From positions 1 through 64,000 of the forward strand of contig JAYGHB010000107.1 in assembly GCA_034931985.1 (NCBI GenBank): 64,000 nt of DNA. The letters run 5' to 3'. The translations under genes and the position numbers were made by a program. The stretch is from Halotia wernerae (GTDB lineage: Bacteria; Cyanobacteriota; Cyanobacteriia; Cyanobacteriales; Nostocaceae). Shown in pieces: positions 44,648 to 52,667 of the stretch; position 1 is the stretch's first letter; every line of letters starts with the position of its first letter. The notes under the pieces were generated by a model. The model did no database searches. It saw nothing but the letters and a program-made list of their open reading frames with translations, and was not told the DNA's origin.

Positions 44648-44944
44648 AGATCCCCGACTTCTTCAAGAAGTCGGGGATCTGAGCCTCTCGTGTTAAGTTT
44701 TTGTAACAATCTTGACGTTAATAAGTCACATATTTTACTGTTTTAGCTAGCGTGTGAGTTTCATCTACACACTACCGCCGAACCTTGAAAACCTTATAAC
44801 TTCGTTGGAGTGTGTTGATGCCTTACATAGTAAGAGTTTCAGCCGACAAAATTGGTGATTTTTGGTAAATTTTTTGTCACTTTTCAGGAGTGTGTCGATT
44901 TAGGGTCTGAAAGTCAGCCCCAGTAAGGTTTCCATCAGTGAACT
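44648..44944 (+). promoter_or_regulatory. Leader-like segment of array 3
   Basis: Second copy of the segment at 43146-43362: same 33-base palindrome at its start, same GAGCCTCTCGTGTTAAGTTT and CATATTTTACTGTTTTAGCT, then about 80 extra bases (near 44815-44885) before the shared repeat-proximal part. It ends at the first repeat of array 3. No gene is evident; short frames across it are not conserved between the two copies. Confidence 0.6.
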
Positions 44945-45053
44945 CTTTCCGATCACATCGCCCCGCAAGGGGATGGAAACCTGCTGCTCTAGTAATTGAA
45001 TTTTGAACTTTAAATACTTTCCACCAACTTATTCCCCGCAAGGGGATGAAAAG
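44945..45053 (+). CRISPR. CRISPR array 3: two repeats of different types, one spacer
   Basis: The first repeat (44945-44980) is of the array 2 type (CTTTCCGATCACATCGCCCC). The second (45017-45053) is of the array 1 type (CTTTCCACCAACTTATTCCC) with a degenerate end GATGAAAAG, as expected for a terminal repeat. The spacer is 36 bases. The hybrid shows recombination between repeat types. Confidence 0.88.
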
Positions 45054-45114
45054 ACTTTTGACAAACAAGATATAAAGAAAGATATGATTATCGTTGATCG
45101 CTATAAAAACTTAT

Positions 45115-45909
45115 ATGGATTGGTTATCTTCAGTTGATTTACCTCACCTTTGGAACTTTGTAATTGCCCAAACTCCCACACCTTCACCAGTATTAACCCC
45201 TGCGAAAAACCTCAACGAAATTGAACTACTCAAAAGCCAGTTAGAGTTTCTCAAAGCTACCAATGGTCAACTCGGTGAAAGCTTTAACAGATTTGTTGCA
45301 GCAATGCAGTTTACCTTAGTAGTCTTTGCCTTTTTGGGCGGAGTTGTAGTTTTTGTGTTTGGCAACAATTTAAAAAGTGCCAAGGAAGTTGCTACTCAGA
45401 CGATTCAGCAAGAAATTGATAATCATATTGCTGGGTTGGTAAGAAAAGAAGTTAGGAATGTTAAACGGACTTTACAGCGCGAACGAGTAATTAGTTCGAC
45501 TACTGTAGATTATTATCTACCGTCATTAGATGGCGAACCAAATGAGTATAAATTGCTGGTAGCTAGGGAATTTAAAAATGTAAACTTTTGGAATAAAACA
45601 ACGATTCCCCAGAGATTTTTGGCTGATGTATGTGTTTTAGATTTAGAAAACTCTATCGATGTTGCTGGTAAAAAGTTTTCTGAATTGCCACCTGACAAAA
45701 GACAAGAAACTGGTAAGCGAATTATTGATGAATTTATCCAGATTTTGCCACAAACCGCGACTTTAGTTATCTATGTTTCTCCACCCCATCTAAACGCAAT
45801 TAATAATGCAACATTTAAGGGTCGATATTATGCACCTGCAAATACAGCGATTAGTTTAGTGGGTATGGTTGCTGATGCTGCTTATGTAGCACATGGACAA
45901 AATAATTAG
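45115..45909 (+). CDS. Single-span membrane protein with C-terminal soluble domain, unknown
   Basis: I do not recognise the family. From ATG 45115 it has 264 residues (TTG 45094 is an alternative start). A short N-terminal part and a helix (IELLKSQLEFLKATNGQLGE) precede one membrane segment, FTLVVFAFLGGVVVFVFG at about 65-83. A charged linker, ATQTIQQEIDNHIAGLVRKE, leads to a soluble domain of about 140 residues with alternating strands (YKLLVAREF, DVCVLDLENS, TATLVIYVSPPHL), possibly Rossmann-like. It begins 61 bases after the last repeat of array 3 and converges on the type III operon. A role as a membrane-bound accessory of the type III system is conjecture. Confidence 0.7.
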   Translation: MDWLSSVDLPHLWNFVIAQTPTPSPVLTPAKNLNEIELLKSQLEFLKATNGQLGESFNRFVAAMQFTLVVFAFLGGVVVFVFGNNLKSAKEVATQTIQQEIDNHIAGLVRKEVRNVKRTLQRERVISSTTVDYYLPSLDGEPNEYKLLVAREFKNVNFWNKTTIPQRFLADVCVLDLENSIDVAGKKFSELPPDKRQETGKRIIDEFIQILPQTATLVIYVSPPHLNAINNATFKGRYYAPANTAISLVGMVADAAYVAHGQNN

Positions 45910-45933
45910 TATTAATATAATCAATACAGCAAC

Positions 45934-46569
45934 TTATTGAGATGGTTTTTTATGAGGACGTTCCCACGGTTTGGGAGGACGTTCTAAACCTTTTGAATCT
46001 TCTGTTTTTATTGGTTTTATAACTTTGGGAAGTACAGGTTTAGAAGGTTTTGAATCTTCTGTTTTGATAGGTTTTGCAACCTTGGGAGTTTCTGCTATTT
46101 GAGGAGTTTTTACGGTTATTGATTTTGTCTGTGCTATGGGTGAAATATTAGGTTCATCATTTCTATCTACTATCTTATAATAACGCATTAAGCGTTGTGA
46201 CCAGCCCAATATTTGGATCATTAATAATGGCTTTTTCTCATAAAATCTTAAATATTGGTTGCAAACTTCATTAATACTTTTATAGTAAATCGTAGTTTTG
46301 TTACTATGTCCAATAGTTTTTCCATATTCGGCTAATCGTTCAATATATGTAAAAATTTTTGATGGTTTTCTTTCACTTTTGTCAAGGTGCAAATTTTGTT
46401 TAATTTTCGAGTCGAGATAATTAACCAATTTGCTTAATTCAGTGCTAATACCTTCTTTTCCTGGTTCAATGCGCTGTTGTTCATTGGCTAAAAAATGAGC
46501 AATTTTATGAGCTATTTGCAGGTGTTCGTCAGCTATGGAATAAGTAATTTTATCACTATTATTGCTCAT
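45934..46569 (-). CDS. Last gene of type III-D operon; helical protein with Pro/Lys repeat tail
   Basis: A 211-residue protein 6 bases after the Cas7-like gene upstream. Residues 1-140 are helical (EHLQIAHKIAHFLANEQQRI, IFTYIERLAEYGKTIGHSNK, LLMIQILGWSQRLMRYYKIV), which could be a small subunit of the Cas11 sort. Residues about 155-211 are disordered and repeat PKVAKPIKTEDSKPSKP, PKVIKPIKTEDSKGLERP, ending PPKPWERPHKKPSQ. I cannot assign a family. The position makes it a likely subunit or accessory of the effector complex. Confidence 0.75.
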   Translation of the reverse strand: MSNNSDKITYSIADEHLQIAHKIAHFLANEQQRIEPGKEGISTELSKLVNYLDSKIKQNLHLDKSERKPSKIFTYIERLAEYGKTIGHSNKTTIYYKSINEVCNQYLRFYEKKPLLMIQILGWSQRLMRYYKIVDRNDEPNISPIAQTKSITVKTPQIAETPKVAKPIKTEDSKPSKPVLPKVIKPIKTEDSKGLERPPKPWERPHKKPSQ

Positions 46570-46575
46570 AAGTTT

Positions 46576-47628
46576 TTAATAATTTTCATAAGGTATACGA
46601 TTAGTAGAAAAGCTGAGAATTTCGGATATTTTTTCTAATTGTGGTTGTTCAATTAATTCTTCATGGGCTTGTTGAATTTTATTGTGGATAAAGTTTTTGA
46701 GCAGTTCATCAGTCAAAATTTGATTTGATGATACAGCAAAAGATGTATAACGGCTATATAAATCAGCCTGATTTTGAGTAATTTCAGCTTCTGTAATTTC
46801 TACTGTCATGCTTCCCATGCCAATTGGTTTACCTGCACCAACTTTTAAAACTATGGGATAGTTTTTATCTTGTCCTAAAGCAATTAATAGACTTCCTAAT
46901 TCTTCTGGTTTGAGGTTTTTGAAGTTTAATTTAGTGCTAAATTCGTCATTTTTAAATGCTACTTGTACAGGAATGCCATTACCTATACCTTTGTCTTTAG
47001 CATTTTTCATATTGTAATAAAACTTCCAACCTACTGTTTTGCCATTGTGATAATATGCTTGACTTTCATCTGGTCTTGGTCGCCAAAGATTAGGCATAAA
47101 ACCAACTTCAAAACCTGTCATTTCACAATGAGCATCCTGAATTGTTAAAAGTCCTTGCCATCCCCATTTTTCTCCAGATGCGCCAAAAACTACACTTGCT
47201 GGACAAAGCTGATTCTTATCTTTGGTAGGTAGACGTTCTTCTGGGTATTCTTCTGGTTTTTTAGGCTTGACTCCCACACGACTATTAGTAATCGCCTCAT
47301 AAACTGAACGAATACAACCTTTTAAAGAACTACCTTGAATTAATAGTTCTTTGTCATTTCCTTGAACCATTGTTTTTATCAAAGGAATATGTTCTTGATT
47401 AATATCGCTTCCCATCAGCACTATCCCAGTTGAGATGTGCAGCATTGTCTGAACTTTTAGAGTTAGAAATAAAGTACCGTGTAAACGGTTAGATAAATAT
47501 TTATGGTGTCCAGGAGGTCTATTTGCAGTTGGTGGTTTGTCAGAAAAATAAACAAAATCGTATGGTCTGGGGCCACGTTCTTGATTTGACCCACCAAAGT
47601 TTTGAGAACGGTAGGAACTATTAGCCAT
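46576..47628 (-). CDS. Cas7-like RAMP protein, type III-D
   Basis: A 350-residue RAMP protein. LLIQGSSLKGCIRSVYEAI (about 95-113) is the family S-L-K-G-x-x-R motif, and GAGKPIGMGSMTVEI (about 262-276) the Gly-rich loop. In the segment before GSSLKG, where Csm3-type backbones have a catalytic Asp (A-D-x-P-V-I), this one reads NQEHIPLIK, so it may lack the cutting residue. Residues 1-35 are a basic N-terminal extension. It overlaps csx19 by 8 bases and is part of the minus-strand operon. Confidence 0.85.
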   Translation of the reverse strand: MANSSYRSQNFGGSNQERGPRPYDFVYFSDKPPTANRPPGHHKYLSNRLHGTLFLTLKVQTMLHISTGIVLMGSDINQEHIPLIKTMVQGNDKELLIQGSSLKGCIRSVYEAITNSRVGVKPKKPEEYPEERLPTKDKNQLCPASVVFGASGEKWGWQGLLTIQDAHCEMTGFEVGFMPNLWRPRPDESQAYYHNGKTVGWKFYYNMKNAKDKGIGNGIPVQVAFKNDEFSTKLNFKNLKPEELGSLLIALGQDKNYPIVLKVGAGKPIGMGSMTVEITEAEITQNQADLYSRYTSFAVSSNQILTDELLKNFIHNKIQQAHEELIEQPQLEKISEILSFSTNRIPYENY

Positions 47629-48136
47629 TGTGATTTTTTACCGTTAGGGCGACAAAATGTACAGTAGCAGTGTTACTATCTCGAAAATAACGTTGAGCAA
47701 TATTTACATCTTCAGAATTTAAATTCTTAGGAAAGCGGGTTTCTTTGGGTGAATGCAGTAATGCATTTTGTTCTAAAAATTCCCAATTACCTTTAATGGG
47801 ACGAAAATTATCTTGCTCATCTTGGGAACTAAGAAGTAACACCTCATATTCTCCTTGCTTTTGCTTCCAACGCACTTCCAACACTGAATTAAATAGCTGT
47901 CCTTCGGGACTGGGGAATGCTTCTGGTTGCAGATTGGTGGAATTTTGTTGTAAGCGATCGCCTATATCTATTTCTAAGCTAGAATATTTAGAATCTTGCG
48001 AACGTCGTAACCAAAACCCTCCTACCCGATGCGTCCAGCGCAAAAAGTAATAGCTGGGTGGGGTTGGAAATTTTTCGAGTAGTTCAATTAATTCTTTTGC
48101 AGATAGTGATTGTTTGCTTACCCCTACGAAGCACAT
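47621..48136 (-). CDS. csx19: Csx19-like type III-D protein
   Basis: From ATG 48136 (preceded by AAGGGGGT at ribosome-site distance) the protein has 171 residues; an upstream ATG at 48169 would overlap the previous gene further. YYFLRWTHRVGGFWLRRSQD, FPSPEGQLFNSVLEVRWKQK and TATVHFVALTVKNHNG fit the Csx19 family found with Csx10 in type III-D systems. In the III-D complexes studied, Csx19 binds the Cas10 or Cas5-like side. It overlaps genes on both sides. Confidence 0.75.
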   Translation of the reverse strand: MCFVGVSKQSLSAKELIELLEKFPTPPSYYFLRWTHRVGGFWLRRSQDSKYSSLEIDIGDRLQQNSTNLQPEAFPSPEGQLFNSVLEVRWKQKQGEYEVLLLSSQDEQDNFRPIKGNWEFLEQNALLHSPKETRFPKNLNSEDVNIAQRYFRDSNTATVHFVALTVKNHNG

Positions 48137-49116
48137 ATTGCACCCCCTTCTTGCAGCAACTGACTCCACGCTTTTACTGCTTTAATAAATAAATCACGAA
48201 CATCAGCACCTTCCCATTTCAGTTCTACACCAAAGTCGAAGTGCATTGCTTTTGGTTGAATGGCTACTTCTTGTTTATCGTCAGATGGAAAATTATAGGG
48301 ATTTTGTTGTAAAAACTCTCCTGTACCCAAAAGATAAACTTTATCCCACGGTGTTTTGCTACCAAATCTATAAATCTTGCCATCATTTTTTAACTCGCAC
48401 CCAGGATACTGAACCACAGCACTGTTGTACTCAACCTGGACTATACCCAATCCTCGTGATTTAGCAAACCCAATTCCAAACCAACCTGCGTCTAAGTCAC
48501 GCAACACCAAAGCAATCAACCCTAACTGCGCTAAAGAGAAGTTTTTCAGGTGAATTTTAGTCTTAAATGCACCGCTGGTACAGACTTGATAATCAAAAGG
48601 CCCGTGTGCTACTGAACCAAATACCCTATCAATCGCTACACCGTTACGTTCTTCGATTTTGAGCGATACCGAAGTATCAGGATAGGCATCTTCAATACGA
48701 AAACGACTCGCAATGAATGTATTACCAAATATTTGGTCAGTAAATGACGATTCTTTATAAATTTCAGGTGCTGGTAATTTCTTTTTTAGTCCTTCTTCAG
48801 CTTGAGTATTTTTGTATAAATAATCGTATTTATCAGTATCTAACGGATTATTTGCCCAAATGAGTTTGGGGTCAGACGGTTTTTCATATTCAGGATGACC
48901 TACAGTTCGGACAACACGTTCAGCATGTGCGCGAATTGCACCTTTTAAAGAACTACCAGGAAGATAAATTGTTGGTTTACCATGATGAAAAGTTTCTACA
49001 AATTCCATTTGAGGTTTTGTCGGGTCTGCACCTTCTCTACCCGATTTAATTAAAATGGGGCCATCTGGAATAATAGTGATATCAATTGTGCAATGGTTAA
49101 CAAGCTGCTTGTGCAT
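48124..49116 (-). CDS. Cas7-like RAMP protein, type III-D
   Basis: A 330-residue Csm3-like RAMP protein. IYLPGSSLKGAIRAHAERVV (about 56-75) and GFAKSRGLGIVQVEY (about 245-259) are the signature motifs. EERNGVAIDRVFGSVAHG matches the thumb region of Cas7-type backbones. An Asp in GADPTKPQMEF lies near the position of the Csm3 catalytic Asp, so this subunit may cut target RNA. The end (GGAICAS) overlaps the csx19 start by 13 bases. Confidence 0.88.
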   Translation of the reverse strand: MHKQLVNHCTIDITIIPDGPILIKSGREGADPTKPQMEFVETFHHGKPTIYLPGSSLKGAIRAHAERVVRTVGHPEYEKPSDPKLIWANNPLDTDKYDYLYKNTQAEEGLKKKLPAPEIYKESSFTDQIFGNTFIASRFRIEDAYPDTSVSLKIEERNGVAIDRVFGSVAHGPFDYQVCTSGAFKTKIHLKNFSLAQLGLIALVLRDLDAGWFGIGFAKSRGLGIVQVEYNSAVVQYPGCELKNDGKIYRFGSKTPWDKVYLLGTGEFLQQNPYNFPSDDKQEVAIQPKAMHFDFGVELKWEGADVRDLFIKAVKAWSQLLQEGGAICAS

Positions 49117-49123
49117 AGTTAGT

Positions 49124-50047
49124 TTATTGGGAAGTAGAAGATGCTTTAGTGTTATTCATTGAAGATATTTGCTCGCGTAGATAATCGATAAAATTATTCA
49201 CCCAAGCATCTTTTAAATTCTTACCATCAATCTGAGGATTAGGTATATCTGAATCATTTGGATTAATCAAAAACTTCAGATAATTTATGACTTTCTCTGG
49301 GTCAGTTTGCTTTTGATTACTTTCACTCCTGACATCAACCCAGTTCATCTCATCAATTGTGAGTTTAACTACTCCCAAGCCTCTTGACCTTCCACCACCT
49401 AAAGGAATTTGTTCATTTTCAAATTGATATAACCCAATCATCAATAAACCTAGCTCCCAATCTTTGGCATTTTCAACAATAGCATTAAATAAGAATGGTG
49501 TTCCTGCTGGGACAACTTGAAAATCATAAAGTTTACCATCAGCAGCAGTTGCAGTATCTCTATCGATAGCAACACCGTCTCGTTCTTGATACTGTCCAAA
49601 CCAATTATCTTCAGGTTTATATACAGTCAAATCACGGATTTGTAATTTACTCGAAAGCCACGGCGAACCAAACAACGAAGAAACTAAATCTGTATTTTCG
49701 ATAATATATTCATGTAGTTTATTCTCTTTATCTAACGGATTAGTATTAGGGGTTTCGTGTTTAAATTGTGATATTTCATCAGAGGTGATTGACCATTCAC
49801 TTTCTATTGCTGGGTTAGCAACTAATTTACGGTTATTACCGACAATCCCCCGTAAGAAACTTTCTAATCTTGACCTTAAAGCCCCTTTAAAACTCGAACC
49901 AGGTATTAATGGTCTACCCAAAGCATCTTTGATAACAGGTAAATCTGCACCTATAGGTTCTGTAGAACGTCCAGCACTAATTCGTAATGCTGTAACCGTT
50001 TCCAAAACTCCGGTAATTTCTAGACGATTTTCAAAGATTTCAAACAT
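49124..50047 (-). CDS. Csm3-like Cas7 protein, type III-D
   Basis: A 307-residue RAMP protein closest to Csm3. GADLPVIKDALGRPLIPGSS then FKGALRSRLESFLRG (about 33-68) includes the Asp that in Csm3 cleaves target RNA at 6-nt steps. YQERDGVAIDRDTATAADG is the Cas7 thumb region and GGGRSRGLGVVKL the Gly-rich loop. Seven bases separate it from the next gene. Confidence 0.9.
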   Translation of the reverse strand: MFEIFENRLEITGVLETVTALRISAGRSTEPIGADLPVIKDALGRPLIPGSSFKGALRSRLESFLRGIVGNNRKLVANPAIESEWSITSDEISQFKHETPNTNPLDKENKLHEYIIENTDLVSSLFGSPWLSSKLQIRDLTVYKPEDNWFGQYQERDGVAIDRDTATAADGKLYDFQVVPAGTPFLFNAIVENAKDWELGLLMIGLYQFENEQIPLGGGRSRGLGVVKLTIDEMNWVDVRSESNQKQTDPEKVINYLKFLINPNDSDIPNPQIDGKNLKDAWVNNFIDYLREQISSMNNTKASSTSQ

Positions 50048-50071
50048 AGTTTTGCTGAATTAATCTGGTAA

Positions 50072-50515
50072 TTAAGTATTTTGGGTTGTCTTGCTAGAAT
50101 TATTATCAGCCTTCAAATATTTGAGATAGCGTGAACCATAACCCAAATAACGACGTGTTAATTGCAACCATACAAATTTTAATTTTTCTGGACATTGTAA
50201 TTTTTGGATGATTTCATCAGCTTTTTGTTTAAGCTTCTTGTCAATATCTTCAATAATTTTTTCAGCCAGTGCGTTTTTTCCATTACCCCACTTTTTTTCA
50301 CGTCCTAACTGGTAGCGTAAAAAATTTTTAATAACTTCAGTGCTTTCAGTTGTATCAGCAACGTGCATTAAATTTCGATATTGTGATTCTTCTAAATTAC
50401 CGTATGATTTTTTATCATTTAACCTTTCTTCAATGGCTATGACTAAATCATCTTCGGTCTGAAGTATCTCTTTTTGAATTTTGAACTCTTTTTGTTGTTG
50501 TTCCCAATTTTTCAT
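50072..50515 (-). CDS. Small helical subunit (Cas11-like), type III-D
   Basis: A 147-residue all-helical basic protein (ESTEVIKNFLRYQLGREKKW, ALAEKIIEDIDKKLKQKADE). Its size, helical content and position between Csx10 and a Csm3-like gene fit the small subunit Cas11 (Csm2/Cmr5 role), which lines the belly of the complex. I cannot name the exact family. Its start overlaps the csx10 stop by 4 bases. Confidence 0.75.
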   Translation of the reverse strand: MKNWEQQQKEFKIQKEILQTEDDLVIAIEERLNDKKSYGNLEESQYRNLMHVADTTESTEVIKNFLRYQLGREKKWGNGKNALAEKIIEDIDKKLKQKADEIIQKLQCPEKLKFVWLQLTRRYLGYGSRYLKYLKADNNSSKTTQNT

Positions 50516-51852
50516 ACCGCAGCCTCACGAAATACTAAATGAAACTCATTGCAAATTTCTACTTGACCAAAACCTTCGCTAATACGTTCTCCTACAGCAC
50601 TATATTCTAAGTCGAATAATTTTTCATACCATAAGTTTGGATTCGTGGTACTAAATAAGTAAACTGAACCTTTATTAGTTACAAGTTCTACATCTTTCTT
50701 CAACCCCCAAGCGCTATTCCAGCCAGAACGATAATCATAGCTACTGTAAACAGTGTGAAGTTTTAAAGATTTATCATCTTCATCTTTTACACCTGCAAAT
50801 TGTTTGAGCATTGCGGCTGAAATCACTGTGGTCCGCTGCCAATCTTCTAATAAAATTGCATCAGATTGTAAGCCAATAGTAAAATATAGCTGATTGTCAA
50901 ATGGGTTAGTTGTTGTTTCTCCAAATGCCTCTGACCAACTTTCCCAACGTTCTTTTAATTTACGATTAAACTCATCAATTCTATTTTTGACATTATTGTT
51001 TATTTGAATTAATTGGGCGCCAATTTTCACTTTACCCAAACCCCGTGATATCGAACCGCCAAGCCTAAAGTTGTCGGAATTATTGTTGAGAAAATTAGTT
51101 AATTTTTCAGCTAAATTTTTGTGAGGAACTATAATGCAACTTCTATAAACATAGTTATTCCATTCAATCTCTTGAAAATCAGTTTCTTTCGGAACTTTAA
51201 TAGTTTTGTTATTTTTTTGCAGAAATGCCTCATTAAGAACTTCAATACTATATAAAATATCCTCGGCAGCAGTGGCACGACGACGATTGATACCAACCCG
51301 CGTTAGTAGGCGACTAGTAATTGTATGATTGTGATATTTATTACCTTGTTTGCTATAGAAACTACTATAACTTTCTACCCGCGCATCTATTCCATCTGCT
51401 AAGGCTTTGAGGCTACTGGGGTCGTAGGAACAGTTAAAATTTTCGGCACAAAAAGAATCTATTAATGTATCGAATACACCATGATTGTTACCAGTAAATC
51501 CTGGGTTAGCTTTAGAACTCACTGCTGTTGCGGGTAAAACTTTAATCGCATCTTCTACAACTTGATAAACACCCTCAACTTTGGCAACAGCAGAATAGGC
51601 ATTTTGGAAAATTGCCGGATTTGCGTTTAAAAATAGTTGTTGAAAGTGGTTATTATCTGCAATGACATTTAGATTTTCGAGTTCCATCCCTGGATGATGC
51701 TGTAAGATTTGTTTGGCTACTGCACCACGCAGAACTGAACCAGGGATATATTTTTCGACTTCGTTGATGGAACCTCCGGGTTTTTCTTTCCCAATTGCTA
51801 GAGGTGAGAGGGCTGTAATTGTTATTTCTATCCGTGTTTTAGCTTGCGTCAT
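50512..51852 (-). CDS. csx10: Csx10, Cas5-like RAMP of type III-D
   Basis: A 446-residue RAMP protein with the Csx10 layout: TITALSPLAIGKEKPGGSI near the start, YIPGSVLRGAVAKQIL (about 34-49), TRVGINRRRATAAEDILYS and the Gly-rich loop LGGSISRGLGKVKIG. Csx10 replaces Cas5/Csm4 in III-D complexes, holds the crRNA 5' handle and contacts Cas10. The tail VGERISEGFGQVEICNEFHL suggests a second RAMP-like half. It overlaps its neighbours by 4 bases each, so translation is coupled. Confidence 0.88.
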   Translation of the reverse strand: MTQAKTRIEITITALSPLAIGKEKPGGSINEVEKYIPGSVLRGAVAKQILQHHPGMELENLNVIADNNHFQQLFLNANPAIFQNAYSAVAKVEGVYQVVEDAIKVLPATAVSSKANPGFTGNNHGVFDTLIDSFCAENFNCSYDPSSLKALADGIDARVESYSSFYSKQGNKYHNHTITSRLLTRVGINRRRATAAEDILYSIEVLNEAFLQKNNKTIKVPKETDFQEIEWNNYVYRSCIIVPHKNLAEKLTNFLNNNSDNFRLGGSISRGLGKVKIGAQLIQINNNVKNRIDEFNRKLKERWESWSEAFGETTTNPFDNQLYFTIGLQSDAILLEDWQRTTVISAAMLKQFAGVKDEDDKSLKLHTVYSSYDYRSGWNSAWGLKKDVELVTNKGSVYLFSTTNPNLWYEKLFDLEYSAVGERISEGFGQVEICNEFHLVFREAAV

Positions 51853-52667
51853 GCTGCACCCTCAACTGAGACATTGGTGTTAGCAGTTTTAGCTATCAAA
51901 CTCGACCAGTCAATATCATTGAGAGGTAATGTAGGTAAACTCTCCTGTTTCCAGTGCAACCATCCCAAACCTGTTGATTTGCTACCTCCTAATGCATAGA
52001 TGTGGTGTAAAGCGGCAAAAAGTAAAGGTTTTGCTAAATCAGGACTGCAAGAGTTGAAGCGAGGAAGTAGGTGAATAGTACCTGTAAATTGCAATTGAGC
52101 ATTGGCTGGTGATGTTTCTAATAGATAAAGCTTGCTTTCTTCAGCAGTGCGACGACGACGGTTGATGGTGACACCAGGACGCAAAACTTCTGGTAGTTCC
52201 TCGGCTGGCAAAGGGCAGATAAAATCCTCCACAATGATGCGGGATGGTAGGATAGGGTCGCCAAAGATTTGTGATACAACGCAGTGGTAGCCCTTATAGC
52301 CAGTTACTTCAAATAAATTTCGGAAGTCCTTCCAGTCTTGGTTTTTATCTGGAAGAAAATCTTCAAGCATATAAATTTGCCGGAAGCGATCGCACAGTTG
52401 ATGTTCATTTGGACAAAGTTCTGTCGCTACTGGCGCGTAAAAAATTTGCCAACCTAGCGCACTCGCCAATTTTTCACATTCATGACGCAGCCTACCTTTG
52501 ATTTGAGAAGCAGGAATCAGTAGTTGTCCTTGAGCGTTGCGGACAATGGGTTTGTCTGCAAGCGAACCGGATGAACCACCCGCACCAACGGATAGTGCAG
52601 TATCAATAATTGCAGTTAATGTCCAGTGTTCAGATTCTCTTTGGGGAAGTGTATCAAGGTCAATCAT
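51849..52667 (-). CDS. Cas7/Csm3-like RAMP protein, type III-D
   Basis: A 272-residue RAMP protein. LSVGAGGSSGSLADKPIVRN then QLLIPASQIKGRLRHECEKL (about 26-70) is the N-terminal motif, with the Asp of A-D-K-P at the Csm3 catalytic place. TINRRRRTAEESKLYLLETS and GGSKSTGLGWLHW (Gly-rich loop, about 232-244) complete the fold. Its start overlaps the cas10 stop by 4 bases and its stop the csx10 start by 4. Confidence 0.88.
   Translation of the reverse strand: MIDLDTLPQRESEHWTLTAIIDTALSVGAGGSSGSLADKPIVRNAQGQLLIPASQIKGRLRHECEKLASALGWQIFYAPVATELCPNEHQLCDRFRQIYMLEDFLPDKNQDWKDFRNLFEVTGYKGYHCVVSQIFGDPILPSRIIVEDFICPLPAEELPEVLRPGVTINRRRRTAEESKLYLLETSPANAQLQFTGTIHLLPRFNSCSPDLAKPLLFAALHHIYALGGSKSTGLGWLHWKQESLPTLPLNDIDWSSLIAKTANTNVSVEGAA

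Noticed and set aside
44877..45068. 63-residue minus-strand frame
   Set aside because: It runs through two CRISPR repeats and a spacer of array 3.
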